From positions 1-7,187 of the forward strand of contig CANHUW010000081.1 in the NCBI GenBank assembly GCA_947463975.1: a DNA stretch of 7,187 nucleotides. The letters are read 5' to 3'. The stretch comes from Bacteroidota bacterium. Lineage in GTDB: Bacteria > Bacteroidota > Bacteroidia > Chitinophagales > Chitinophagaceae. The notes beneath the pieces were generated by a model. That model saw nothing but the letters and a program-made list of their open reading frames with translations. It did no database searches and had not been told where the DNA came from. The position numbers and the translations under genes were made by a program. Below, in pieces: positions 1-6,934 of the stretch (its first letter is position 1; each line of letters starts with the position of its first letter).

Positions 1-1
1 G

Positions 2-67
2 GTTGTGTCTAATAGAAAACAACCCTTGATTGAATTGGCTAATTATTTAATGAATCGAAATCAATAA
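2..67 (+). CDS. 3' end of an unidentified gene (partial)
   Basis: Frame 2 is open from the window edge to a TAA at 65-67 and encodes 21 residues that read VVSNRKQPLIELANYLMNRN plus a final Q. The composition looks like a soluble, helical protein end, and the stop lies nine bases before the permease start, as expected for a preceding gene on the same strand. I do not recognise the family from so short a tail. The other two plus-strand frames meet stops early. It could also be a chance open stretch. Confidence 0.35.
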   Translation, partial: VVSNRKQPLIELANYLMNRNQ

Positions 68-76
68 TCAACTTAC

Positions 77-1771
77 ATGAGTTTGTTCAGAAAAAAATCA
101 ATTGATAAAATTGTTGCAGATGCGAATGCGGGTTTAACAGATGGGCATAGTGCAGGGGGATTAAAAAAAGAATTAGGTGTAAAAGACCTAACCTTAATGG
201 GTATAGCAGCAGTAGTAGGTGCTGGTATTTTTTCTACCATTGGAACCGCTGCTTTTCATGGCGGCCCAGGAATTTCTTTATTATTTGTAATTACTGCAAT
301 TACATGTGGATTCAGTGCATTATGTTATGCAGAATTTGCCAGTAGAGTGCCCATTGCAGGTAGTGCATACACTTATGCTTATGTAACTTTTGGTGAAATT
401 GTTGCTTGGATCATTGGCTGGGCTTTGATTTTAGAGTATGCCATTGGGAATATTGTTGTGGCTATTAGTTGGAGTGGATATTTTGTCAACTTATTGGAAG
501 GATTTCATATTCATTTGCCAGGTTGGTTAAGTACTAATTATGAACAAGCGCAAGCTGGATATGATGAAGCATTGGCACATATTGCAGCAGGAGGAACAAA
601 GGAAACCTTCAGTAAATTAGCTAGAATTGGTTATGAAGCAATGACCAATGCTCCCATGATTGGTTCAACAAGGGTTATTTTAAATATACCTGCATTTGTA
701 ATTGTAGTATTAATCACATTATTGGTATATAGAGGTATTAAAGAAAGTAAGAAAAGCACCAATGCAATGGTGATTTTTAAAATACTCATTATATTATTTG
801 TAATTATTTTAGGGTTTTTCTATGTGGATACGACTAATTGGATGCCTTTTATGCCTAATGGATTTAAAGGTGTTTTAGCGGGGGTCTCTGCAGTATTCTA
901 TGCATATATTGGTTTTGATGCCATATCTACTACTGCAGAAGAATGTAAAGATCCTAAAAGAGATTTGCCTAAAGGCATGATTTATTCTCTTTTGATTTGT
1001 ACAGTTTTATATATACTTATTGCATTAGTATTAACAGGAATGGTCTCTTATACGGAATTAAAAGTAGACGATCCTCTTGCTTTTGTTTTTGAAAAGATAG
1101 GGTTACATAAGATAGGTTATATTATTTCTGTAAGTGCAGTCGTAGCCACTACTAGTGTCTTGTTGGTTTTCCAATTAGGTCAACCAAGAATTTGGATGAG
1201 TATGAGTAGAGATGGTTTAATGCCTAAGAAATTTGCAACAGTGCACAAGAAATTTGGCACACCTAGTTTCGCCACTATCATTACTGGAATTTTCGTTGGA
1301 GTTCCAAGTTTATTTATGTCTATCAGCAGAATGACCGACCTAACCAGTATTGGTACATTATTCGCCTTTGTATTAGTTTGTTTTGGTGTTTTAGTATTGC
1401 CACGTATTTCACCTGATATTACATCCAAAGCTTTTAGATTGCCATATATCAATGGGCAATTGATTATTCCTGCTTTAGCTGCTATTTTTATTTATTTCAG
1501 TAAAGAAAGAATTGCTTCTGCTTTTGTACAAGCTGGAAATGAAGGATATCAAGAAATTTTATTTTTAGTATTTGTTTTTATCTTAATCATTGTAGCAATT
1601 TTTTCATTTATTAGGAAGTATTCAATCATCCCGATCATTGGTGCAATGTGCTGCTTATATTTAATGATTGAAATTCCGCCAGTCAGTTGGTTGTGGTTTT
1701 TTATTTGGATGGCCATTGGTTTAGTGTTTTATGCTAGTTATGGTAGAAAGCATTCCAAGCTAAATTCATAA
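77..1771 (+). CDS. APC-family amino acid permease, cationic amino acid transporter (CAT) type
   Basis: A 564-residue inner-membrane transporter of the amino acid-polyamine-organocation superfamily. It most resembles the CAT/YfnA branch that imports amino acids by secondary transport. After a polar cytoplasmic N-terminus, the first helix carries the substrate-binding loop GAGIF (residues 48-52), followed by GGPG (62-65) and AEFASRVP (85-92). The strongest family mark is YAYIGFDAISTTAEE (275-289) followed by KDPKRDLPKG, typical of CAT members. Another is the QPRIWMSMSRDGLMP block (369-383). About 12 to 14 hydrophobic segments can be counted, the last near 536-553. A polar stretch of about 55 residues (142-196) lies between early helices. 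ATG at 77 is chosen because the conserved helix begins about 40 residues later; no Shine-Dalgarno precedes it. The next gene starts one base after its stop, so the two are probably co-transcribed. The substrate cannot be read from the sequence. Confidence 0.93.
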   Translation: MSLFRKKSIDKIVADANAGLTDGHSAGGLKKELGVKDLTLMGIAAVVGAGIFSTIGTAAFHGGPGISLLFVITAITCGFSALCYAEFASRVPIAGSAYTYAYVTFGEIVAWIIGWALILEYAIGNIVVAISWSGYFVNLLEGFHIHLPGWLSTNYEQAQAGYDEALAHIAAGGTKETFSKLARIGYEAMTNAPMIGSTRVILNIPAFVIVVLITLLVYRGIKESKKSTNAMVIFKILIILFVIILGFFYVDTTNWMPFMPNGFKGVLAGVSAVFYAYIGFDAISTTAEECKDPKRDLPKGMIYSLLICTVLYILIALVLTGMVSYTELKVDDPLAFVFEKIGLHKIGYIISVSAVVATTSVLLVFQLGQPRIWMSMSRDGLMPKKFATVHKKFGTPSFATIITGIFVGVPSLFMSISRMTDLTSIGTLFAFVLVCFGVLVLPRISPDITSKAFRLPYINGQLIIPALAAIFIYFSKERIASAFVQAGNEGYQEILFLVFVFILIIVAIFSFIRKYSIIPIIGAMCCLYLMIEIPPVSWLWFFIWMAIGLVFYASYGRKHSKLNS

Positions 1772-1772
1772 T

Positions 1773-2801
1773 ATGAAGTACCAAGTAGGCGACGAGATAT
1801 TAGTGATTCACAGTAATGAGGAAGGTAGAATCATTGAAATCATGAATGACAAGATGGTCATGATTGAAGTTCGTGGCGTAAAGTTCCCTGCTTACATGGA
1901 TCAAATTGATTTCCCTTACTATAAGCGTTTCACAGAAAAGAAATTATTTCCCACAAAAGCTGCGCCTAATAAAATATATGTAGATCAAATTCCTAAAGAG
2001 AAGATTCAAAAAAACGATAGTAAGGAAGATGAAGGCATTTGGTTGTATTTGGTTCCTAAGTTTAGTTTAGATGATTTTAATGATGAAATTGTAGAATCAT
2101 TAAAAATATTTTTATCCAACAGAACCAGGGTGGGTTATCAATTTGATTATGTTCAAAATACCCATACAAATGATGGTTTTTCCATAGCTTCCACTTTAGC
2201 TCCCCATACAGATTTTTATATTCATGATATTGATTTTGAAATGGTAAATGACGGACTAGGATTCTTTATTGACTTTTCATTATTGGAACCTCATAAAAAG
2301 AAAGCAGCGCATTTTGAAACACAGGTTAAAATTAAGTCTAAGCAATTTTTTCAAAGAGTTGAAAAATTAAAAGAAGAGGGAACACCTAATATTGCTTATC
2401 ATTTATTTGATCAATATCCAGATAAAGAAGAAGATAATTATGTGCCTTTAGATCTTCTTAGAAATGCAGGTTTTAAAGTATATGATGCATCTAAAATAAA
2501 AGAACATATTCCAGCAGCAAGATCTGTAGTGGATTTACATATCGAAAAATTGGTTGATCAACATAGTCATTTGACCAATGCGGAAATCCTTCAAATTCAA
2601 TTAGAGGAGTTTGAAAAATGGGTTGAACTAGCACAATTAAACCATTTACCTAGTTTGATTTTAATTCATGGAGTTGGGAAAGGAAAATTGAAACAAGAAA
2701 TTCACGACTTATTAAAAGTAAAGAAAGGGATAAAAAGCTTTGTAAATCAATACAATGAGTTTTATGACTATGGAGCAACTGAAGTGTTTTTTTCTTACTA
2801 A
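1773..2801 (+). CDS. DUF2027 and Smr domain-containing protein (putative nucleic-acid endonuclease)
   Basis: A 342-residue soluble protein with no signal peptide. The N-terminus (about 1-60) is a small beta-rich module starting KYQVGDEILVI, as in the Bacteroidota DUF2027 proteins. The middle (about 85-210) is a beta-rich domain, separated from the first by a charged linker. The C-terminus (about 250-342) is an Smr domain: it has the DLH motif (254-256), which is catalytic in E. coli SmrB, and the HGVGKGKL loop (299-306). The usual glycine after DLH is isoleucine here. Smr domains occur in MutS2 and in SmrB, which cuts mRNA at collided ribosomes; they act as endonucleases or nucleic-acid binders. 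The role of this two-domain form is not known to me. ATG at 1773 lies one base after the permease stop, pointing to translational coupling. The gene is followed by rnpB and prfB, both concerned with tRNA processing or translation, but the permease linkage gives no functional hint. Confidence 0.88.
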   Translation: MKYQVGDEILVIHSNEEGRIIEIMNDKMVMIEVRGVKFPAYMDQIDFPYYKRFTEKKLFPTKAAPNKIYVDQIPKEKIQKNDSKEDEGIWLYLVPKFSLDDFNDEIVESLKIFLSNRTRVGYQFDYVQNTHTNDGFSIASTLAPHTDFYIHDIDFEMVNDGLGFFIDFSLLEPHKKKAAHFETQVKIKSKQFFQRVEKLKEEGTPNIAYHLFDQYPDKEEDNYVPLDLLRNAGFKVYDASKIKEHIPAARSVVDLHIEKLVDQHSHLTNAEILQIQLEEFEKWVELAQLNHLPSLILIHGVGKGKLKQEIHDLLKVKKGIKSFVNQYNEFYDYGATEVFFSY

Positions 2802-2819
2802 AGTCCCCTTTGGGAGACT
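2802..2819 (+). terminator. Hairpin directly after the Smr gene, possible weak terminator
   Basis: AGTC-CCC (2802-2808) pairs with GGG-A-GACT (2812-2819), leaving one bulged A and a TTT loop. The hairpin begins at the base after the TAA stop. No T-run follows, so it is not a standard intrinsic terminator; it may be an mRNA 3'-end stabiliser or an attenuator between the operon and rnpB. Confidence 0.35.
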
Positions 2820-2842
2820 CTAATGAGAATGCCTTACCTTTA
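2809..2842 (+). promoter_or_regulatory. Candidate Bacteroidota-type promoter of rnpB
   Basis: A TTTG (2809-2812) in -33 position is followed after 22 bases by TACCTTTA (2835-2842), which matches the phylum's -7 consensus TAnnTTTG except for the last base. Transcription would begin about 4-6 bases later, near 2846-2848, which is where the P1 helix of the RNase P RNA begins. The spacer is slightly longer than the usual 19-21 bases. The -33 element overlaps the loop of the preceding hairpin. Confidence 0.45.
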
Positions 2843-2845
2843 CAT

Positions 2846-3190
2846 TACTACAAACCCGAGCTATCGTGGCAAGCAATTGCCAAGGAAAGTCCGGACAGCA
2901 AAGAGTAACCCACCGGTGAATAGCCGGCGTCTTAAGCAATTAAGATAGAGAAAGTGCCACAGAAAATAACTACCTCGTAAGAGGAAAAGGTGAAAATGTG
3001 AGGTAAAAGCTCACAGATCTAATAAGTAATTAATAGATCGGGTAAACCTTGGGTGCTGTAATGCCACGTATAGGAACGATTAAGAGCGACTCGTTCAAGT
3101 TCCAGGGTAGGCAGCATGACTTCAGCAGTAATGTTGAGGCTAGATAAATGATAGTTTAGAAACAGAATCCGGCTTACGAGGCTTGTAGTA
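2846..3190 (+). ncRNA. rnpB: RNase P RNA, bacterial class A
   Basis: This is the catalytic RNA of RNase P, which removes 5' leaders from pre-tRNAs. Conserved core blocks are in order: GGAAAGTCCGGAC (2884-2896), AGAAAGTGCCACAGAAA (about 2949-2965), GGTAAACC (3040-3048) and ACAGAATCCGGCTTAC (3162-3177). The last and first form the P4 core. P1 is TACTACAA (2846-2853) with TTGTAGTA (3183-3190), which sets both ends. P2 is GCTATC (2860-2865) with GATAGT (3150-3155). P3 is a 6-bp hairpin (2867-2882) capped by GCAA. Further hairpins lie at 2930-2945 (GCAA loop), 2973-2984 (GTAA loop), 2997-3015 and 3016-3039. A TGCTG/CAGCA pairing fits P14. P15 can be drawn as GGAAC (3073-3077) with GTTCC. A T6 run (3191-3196) follows at once. 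The ends are inferred from P1 and could be off by a few bases. The RNA fills the gap between the Smr gene and prfB. Confidence 0.96.
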
Positions 3191-3201
3191 TTTTTTAACC
3201 T

Positions 3202-3217
3202 GTATCTTTTAAGATAC
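3202..3217 (+). other. Stem-loop in the rnpB-prfB spacer, with weak overlapping promoter match
   Basis: GTATCTT (3202-3208) and AAGATAC (3211-3217) form a 6-7 bp stem 12 bases before the prfB start. No T-run follows on the plus strand, although T6 precedes it at 3191-3196. The left arm also contains TATCTTTT (3203-3210), one base short of the TAnnTTTG -7 box, with TTG 17 bases further upstream. It may therefore be the prfB promoter, a leader structure or the rnpB 3' trailer; the sequence alone does not decide. Confidence 0.3.
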
Positions 3218-3229
3218 CAAATTTAGATC

Positions 3230-4322
3230 ATGACGATAGAACAATTGAAGCGCATGAGGGACCAAGTGAGTGTCCTGAGGAGGTTTCTTTGACGTTGACA
3301 ATAGATTACAAAAAATAGACAAGGATAAACAGATGTCTATGTCTCTCGGATTTTGGGACGATAATACACGTGCAACGGGTATTATGAAAGAAATTAAAGT
3401 AAATGAATATTGGGTTCAATTATACAATGAACTAGCAAATAGTGTGGAAGACTTTGCAGTATTATTTGATTTTTGGAAATCTGGTGATGCAACAGAACTA
3501 GAAACGCAAGAAGCTTTTAATAAAGCGGTTGCAGCAATCGAAGAAGCTGAATTTAAAAGTACACTCAATAAACCTGAAGACGAGTTACCTGCAGTGATGC
3601 AAATTAATCCCGGAGCTGGAGGTACAGAGAGTCAAGATTGGGCAGAAATGCTTTTAAGAATGTACACCATGTACGGTGAGAAGCAAGGTTGGACAGTTAG
3701 TTCCCTAGATTATCAAGAAGGAGATGGTGCAGGTATTAAATCTGCTACCATTCAATTTGATGGCCCTTTTGCATTTGGTTTCTTAAAAGCCGAATCAGGC
3801 GTACATCGTTTAGTGAGAATTTCTCCTTTTGATAGTAATGCAAGAAGACATACTAGTTTTGCTTCTGTCTATGTTTATCCTTTAATAGATGACAGCATAG
3901 AGATTAATGTAAACCCTGCAGATATTGAGTGGGAATTTTATAGAAGTGGTGGAAAGGGCGGTCAAAACGTCAACAAGGTTGAAACAGCTGTTAGATTAAA
4001 ACATATACCTTCTGGTATTATTGTGGAATGTCAACAATCAAGAACACAGGGGGAAAATAGAGAGCTAGCCATGAAGATGCTTAAAAGTAGACTCTATGAA
4101 GAAGAGATGCGAAAAAAACAAGAAGCATTAAATGCTAGCAATGCTACCAAAAAGAAAATCGAATGGGGTAGTCAAATCAGATCCTATGTATTTCATCCAT
4201 ATAAGATGATTAAAGATCATAGAACAGATTTTGAAGTGGGAAATGTGGGGCCAGTAATGGATGGTGAGATAGAAGGCTTTATAAAGGCTTACTTGATGAT
4301 GGAGAAAGGATCTCAAACTTAG
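3230..4322 (+). CDS. prfB: Peptide chain release factor 2, expressed through a programmed +1 frameshift
   Basis: RF2 ends translation at UGA and UAA by hydrolysing peptidyl-tRNA in the ribosome. The zero frame starts at ATG 3230 (an in-frame TAG at 3224-3226 excludes an earlier start) and gives MTIEQLKRMRDQVSVLRRFL. It then reaches TGA at 3290-3292. Skipping T3290 continues with DVDNRLQKIDKDKQ into the long frame, so the coding sequence is 3230-3289 joined to 3291-4322, 363 residues against 365 in E. coli. The codon-reading motif SPF is at 198-200 of the joined protein, which identifies RF2 rather than RF1. The catalytic GGQ is at 243-245, within RSGGKGGQNVNKVET. The N-terminal coiled domain and the central domain from about residue 115 are intact. 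Calling the gene from ATG 3333 would lose 34 residues. Expression should be autoregulated: low RF2 slows UGA decoding and favours the shift. Its 3' end overlaps the OstA-like gene on the other strand by 44 bases. Confidence 0.97.
3278..3293 (+). promoter_or_regulatory. prfB programmed +1 frameshift site
   Basis: AGGAGG (3278-3283), three bases, then CTT-TGA-C (3287-3293). Layout and spacing match the E. coli site (AGGGGG, TAT, CTTTGAC). The internal Shine-Dalgarno pairs with 16S rRNA and pulls the ribosome forward while the slow TGA sits in the A site; tRNA-Leu slips from CTT to TTT. The C after TGA is the poor-termination context that favours slippage. A second zero-frame TGA lies at 3296-3298, so the unshifted product is a 20-residue peptide. 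Confidence 0.95.
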
Positions 4323-5889
4323 ACTTAGGTCTTTTTGATTCTTGCCATTTAAATCCTCTAATGATTAATTCTTCAGGGAGCGTTTTGTTTAATGGATTCA
4401 GTTTTCCTTGTAATTGATTCACAAACTTTACTTTTGCAGGCTCACTATTTTCAAATTCAATCTCAATCATTTGAGCAGTTGAATGGTTTACTCCGATAAA
4501 TTTCTTTTGATCATCTAATACGAAATATAAGTTTTCAGCACCACCTTTTGTTTGCATTTTACTAATGGATCCATCCTCGAACCACACTTTCAGTTTATTG
4601 CCTCTAATTTGATTATAATATTGTGTTGTATCTACTTTATTGATTGCAAAAGCATTATTGATTACACTCAATTGCTCAGGTTTTTTATTATTGACAAACA
4701 TATAAATAGTATCTCCTGTAATTTGGTTATCATTTGACCAAACGATTGGCTGAGTGATTAAACGAATGGTAGAATCAGCTAATCCGTAAAATAAACTATC
4801 GCATTTTGCTTGCAATGAATCTGAGTATATGCTGACATTGTGAAAAGCCTCAAAGTACTTATCTAAACTACTATCCGTGTTGATTACATGCAAATCTCTA
4901 GCTTGGGGCAAAGGCCTTTTTAAATCAGAAATTTTTGCAGAAAATAAAGTATCGGCACTTATAAATAGCGTATCCTTTGGTTGCTTGATTAACAAAGTGG
5001 GTAGTTCAGTAGCTAACAAAACACCTTTAGCTCGATTGGTTTTGATGTGATTGGCAATCATATCAAACGACAATGAATCTTTAGATTTGTATAAAGCGTT
5101 TCCTCTAAATTCTCCTAAGCCTAAAGAATCATCAATAGCCATTTCGTCTGCCGTAAAAATATATGTACTATCATCAATAATAGATCGCTCGTATAAGTAA
5201 CCTTTTTTGGTACCTAAATTATAATTGCCATTGGATGTTTTAATAATTCTTGATCCATTGATAATTTTTGTAGGACTGATAAAATTCGTTAGTTGAGAAT
5301 AGGTATTATACTCTAAAGTATCCGTCAAAATAGTACTTTCCGGATCTAATAATTCTACTTTCTTTCTAAAAATAACATCTCTTGTTATTCCGTAATAAAA
5401 GCCCTCTATACTTTTCAATACGGTTTTGTCTCTCACCAACTTTCCTCCTTTGTTGTATTGCCCTACTTTAATAGAGACATCATAGTCTAAAGAGTCTGTA
5501 GTCAATACACCTCTGCCATCGGTTAATTTTACTTTTTTTCTGAGGTAGGCTTTTTTATTATTTCCTAAGTACTTTAAGTATTCAGCATAAGTATGCACAC
5601 TATCCGCATCATTGATATGAATATGTCCAAAGCCTTCCAGAATGTTATTAGAAGAATTTAATACAATACTGTCTCCGTACATTAATGTTTTTCCTTGTCT
5701 AATTTGAACATTACCTACCAGTATAACATAATTGATGGAATCTACTTTTTTGACATTGTAAGAGGCAGCTGATAAAAATTCAATCAATGTAGAATTGCTA
5801 TCAACTAACACAGGGTTTGTAGAGTTTTGTGCATGAACATTCAATAATGAAGCACAAAAAATAATTAATGTCCAATATAATTTATTCAT
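4279..5889 (-). CDS. OstA/LptA-like periplasmic protein (putative LPS transport)
   Basis: A 536-residue secreted protein of the OstA-like type found in Bacteroidota. Residues 1-20 are a signal peptide (hydrophobic LYWTLIIFCASLL, then NVHAQ). Repeating beta-strand units of the LptA/OstA fold follow, for example VILVGNVQIRQGKTLMYGDSI (from about 55), YLRKKVKLTDGRGVLTTDSL (from 115), VIFRKKVELLDPESTILTD (from 172) and FRGNALYKSKDSLSFD (from 261). Such jellyroll repeats carry LPS across the periplasm in E. coli LptA, which is only about a third of this length. The C-terminus has a well-formed PEELIIRGFKWQESKRP block (505-520), then a ragged tail. I start at ATG 5889 because it places the signal peptide at the N-terminus and overlaps the MCE stop by 8 bases (ATGAATAA); an upstream ATG at 5907 would add six residues. 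The overlap implies translational coupling. LPS binding is inferred from the family only. Confidence 0.85.
   Translation of the reverse strand: MNKLYWTLIIFCASLLNVHAQNSTNPVLVDSNSTLIEFLSAASYNVKKVDSINYVILVGNVQIRQGKTLMYGDSIVLNSSNNILEGFGHIHINDADSVHTYAEYLKYLGNNKKAYLRKKVKLTDGRGVLTTDSLDYDVSIKVGQYNKGGKLVRDKTVLKSIEGFYYGITRDVIFRKKVELLDPESTILTDTLEYNTYSQLTNFISPTKIINGSRIIKTSNGNYNLGTKKGYLYERSIIDDSTYIFTADEMAIDDSLGLGEFRGNALYKSKDSLSFDMIANHIKTNRAKGVLLATELPTLLIKQPKDTLFISADTLFSAKISDLKRPLPQARDLHVINTDSSLDKYFEAFHNVSIYSDSLQAKCDSLFYGLADSTIRLITQPIVWSNDNQITGDTIYMFVNNKKPEQLSVINNAFAINKVDTTQYYNQIRGNKLKVWFEDGSISKMQTKGGAENLYFVLDDQKKFIGVNHSTAQMIEIEFENSEPAKVKFVNQLQGKLNPLNKTLPEELIIRGFKWQESKRPKSKFEILSPSSSKPL
4321..4336 (+). terminator. 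Possible weak prfB terminator
   Basis: AGAC (4321-4324), loop TTAG, GTCT (4329-4332), then four further T residues (4333-4336) directly at the prfB stop. The stem is only 4 bp, so strength is doubtful. It lies inside the coding region of the convergent OstA-like gene. No better plus-strand terminator is visible nearby. Confidence 0.22.
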
Positions 5890-6886
5890 TGGTAACAGTG
5901 TCCGCAATAGGCTTGCTTAATGGAGTAGTTTTATCTTTCTTTCCAAAAACCGAGATATTGATGTATCTCTTTGGATGTACCTTAATATCATCTACTAATG
6001 TATTCACACTATGAATGGTATTTTTCAATTCTGAATAAACCGATGGATCATTCATGATCTTAGCTGCAGTTCCATTGCCAGTATTCAACTTTTGTAAAGT
6101 CAAATTAATTCCAACAAGTGCTGTTTGAATATCTTTTATTGTTTTATTCAAATTAGCGTCTTTGATAGATTGCGAAGTACTATCTAAATTATTGATGATA
6201 TTGCTAATCTTTTTATTATTCTCCGCCAAGTTCTTTGTAAACCCGTTTATGTTTTCAGCTGTTTGTGCTATAGAACCACCTTGTTGATCTACCATTTGTT
6301 CAATAGATGCCATAGACTTGTTTAAATTATCTGAAGTCTTGGTAAGATTTGTTATGAGTTCTTTAAAATTAGCTTTATTCTGATCATCCATCACATCGTT
6401 CACATTCACCAATACTTTTCTTAACTCATCGATCGTTTTTTTAAACTGTTCGCCCATAGGAGAGAGGGTATTCATAAAATCTCCTAATAAACTGGTTGCA
6501 GGTGCTGTTTTTACAGTGTCGCCGTTTTTCAAATAGGTAGTGGCATTTCCCAATGAGATATAAATACTATTGGTTCCTAAAGGATTTTCTTGAATGGTTG
6601 CGATGGAATTAGTGGGAATCTGATAATTGTTATTCATTTTAATCGCTACACTAATATCAGACAACTGAGCATTTAAATTTTCAATCTCAAAAACAGTACC
6701 AACTTGATATCCATTTACATAAACTGGATTGGATACAATCAATCCTTTAGTGTCATGGTATTTGGCATAAATGAAGTTACCAGACTTAAAAATAGTTTTT
6801 CCTTTTAGAAAATTAAATCCAAGTACAATTAAAGTAACAGCGATTACTGTTAGAGCTCCAACCTTTGTTTCGTTTGATACACGCAT
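5882..6886 (-). CDS. MCE/MlaD-family membrane-anchored lipid-transport protein
   Basis: A 334-residue protein. A short cytoplasmic start (MRVSNETKVG) leads into one transmembrane helix (about 10-27). The MCE domain spans about 35-115, with KGLIVSNPVYVNGYQVGTV (from 47) and the ENPLGTNSIYISLG strand region (100-113). A long helical, coiled-coil-prone region (about 145-305) is rich in N, K, S and T. The end is HPKRYINISVFGKK (304-317), the tail typical of Bacteroidota members. MCE proteins form periplasmic rings or tubes that move phospholipids between membranes, usually with an MlaE-type permease and MlaF-type ATPase; neither is in this window. The start is ATG 6886; a TTG at 6913 would add nine residues that do not look like the family start, and it falls inside a -7 box. 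The gene lies 48 bases after the amidase stop and overlaps the OstA-like gene by 8 bases. Confidence 0.9.
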   Translation of the reverse strand: MRVSNETKVGALTVIAVTLIVLGFNFLKGKTIFKSGNFIYAKYHDTKGLIVSNPVYVNGYQVGTVFEIENLNAQLSDISVAIKMNNNYQIPTNSIATIQENPLGTNSIYISLGNATTYLKNGDTVKTAPATSLLGDFMNTLSPMGEQFKKTIDELRKVLVNVNDVMDDQNKANFKELITNLTKTSDNLNKSMASIEQMVDQQGGSIAQTAENINGFTKNLAENNKKISNIINNLDSTSQSIKDANLNKTIKDIQTALVGINLTLQKLNTGNGTAAKIMNDPSVYSELKNTIHSVNTLVDDIKVHPKRYINISVFGKKDKTTPLSKPIADTVTNE

Positions 6887-6910
6887 TGCTGTAATTAAAT
6901 GATTACAATG

Positions 6911-6918
6911 CAAATTTA
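6911..6918 (-). promoter_or_regulatory. Candidate -7 box of the MCE gene
   Basis: Read on the minus strand this is TAAATTTG, an exact match to the Bacteroidota -7 consensus TAnnTTTG. It sits in the amidase-MCE spacer, 24 bases before the ATG at 6886, predicting a leader of about 20 bases. I find no clear TTG at the -33 distance, so it may be weak, activator-dependent or chance. Confidence 0.4.
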
Positions 6919-6934
6919 ACTAATAAACCCTGTA

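Noticed and set aside
1..24. Inverted repeat GGTTGT / ACAACC with a 12-base loop
   Set aside because: Six base pairs with a long loop at the window edge, inside the probable tail of an upstream gene; no T-run follows.
1180..1452. Open frame on the minus strand inside the permease
   Set aside because: It is antisense to conserved transporter helices, its translation has no recognisable domain, and it has no upstream signals; a shadow frame.
3290..3292. TGA taken as a disabling mutation, making prfB a pseudogene
   Set aside because: The TGA is part of the conserved RF2 recoding site, and the +1 frame after it is intact to the normal stop.
4128..4316. Open frame on the minus strand inside the prfB 3' end
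   Set aside because: Antisense to the conserved RF2 C-terminus and overlapping the OstA-like gene end; no sign of a real protein.
4552..4737. Open frame on the plus strand inside the OstA-like gene
   Set aside because: Antisense to a gene with clear domain structure; the hydrophobic translation is a by-product of AT-rich reverse coding.
6887..6913. MCE gene start at TTG 6913
   Set aside because: The extra residues MHCNHLITA do not resemble the family N-terminus, and the codon lies in a perfect -7 promoter box; ATG 6886 fits better.
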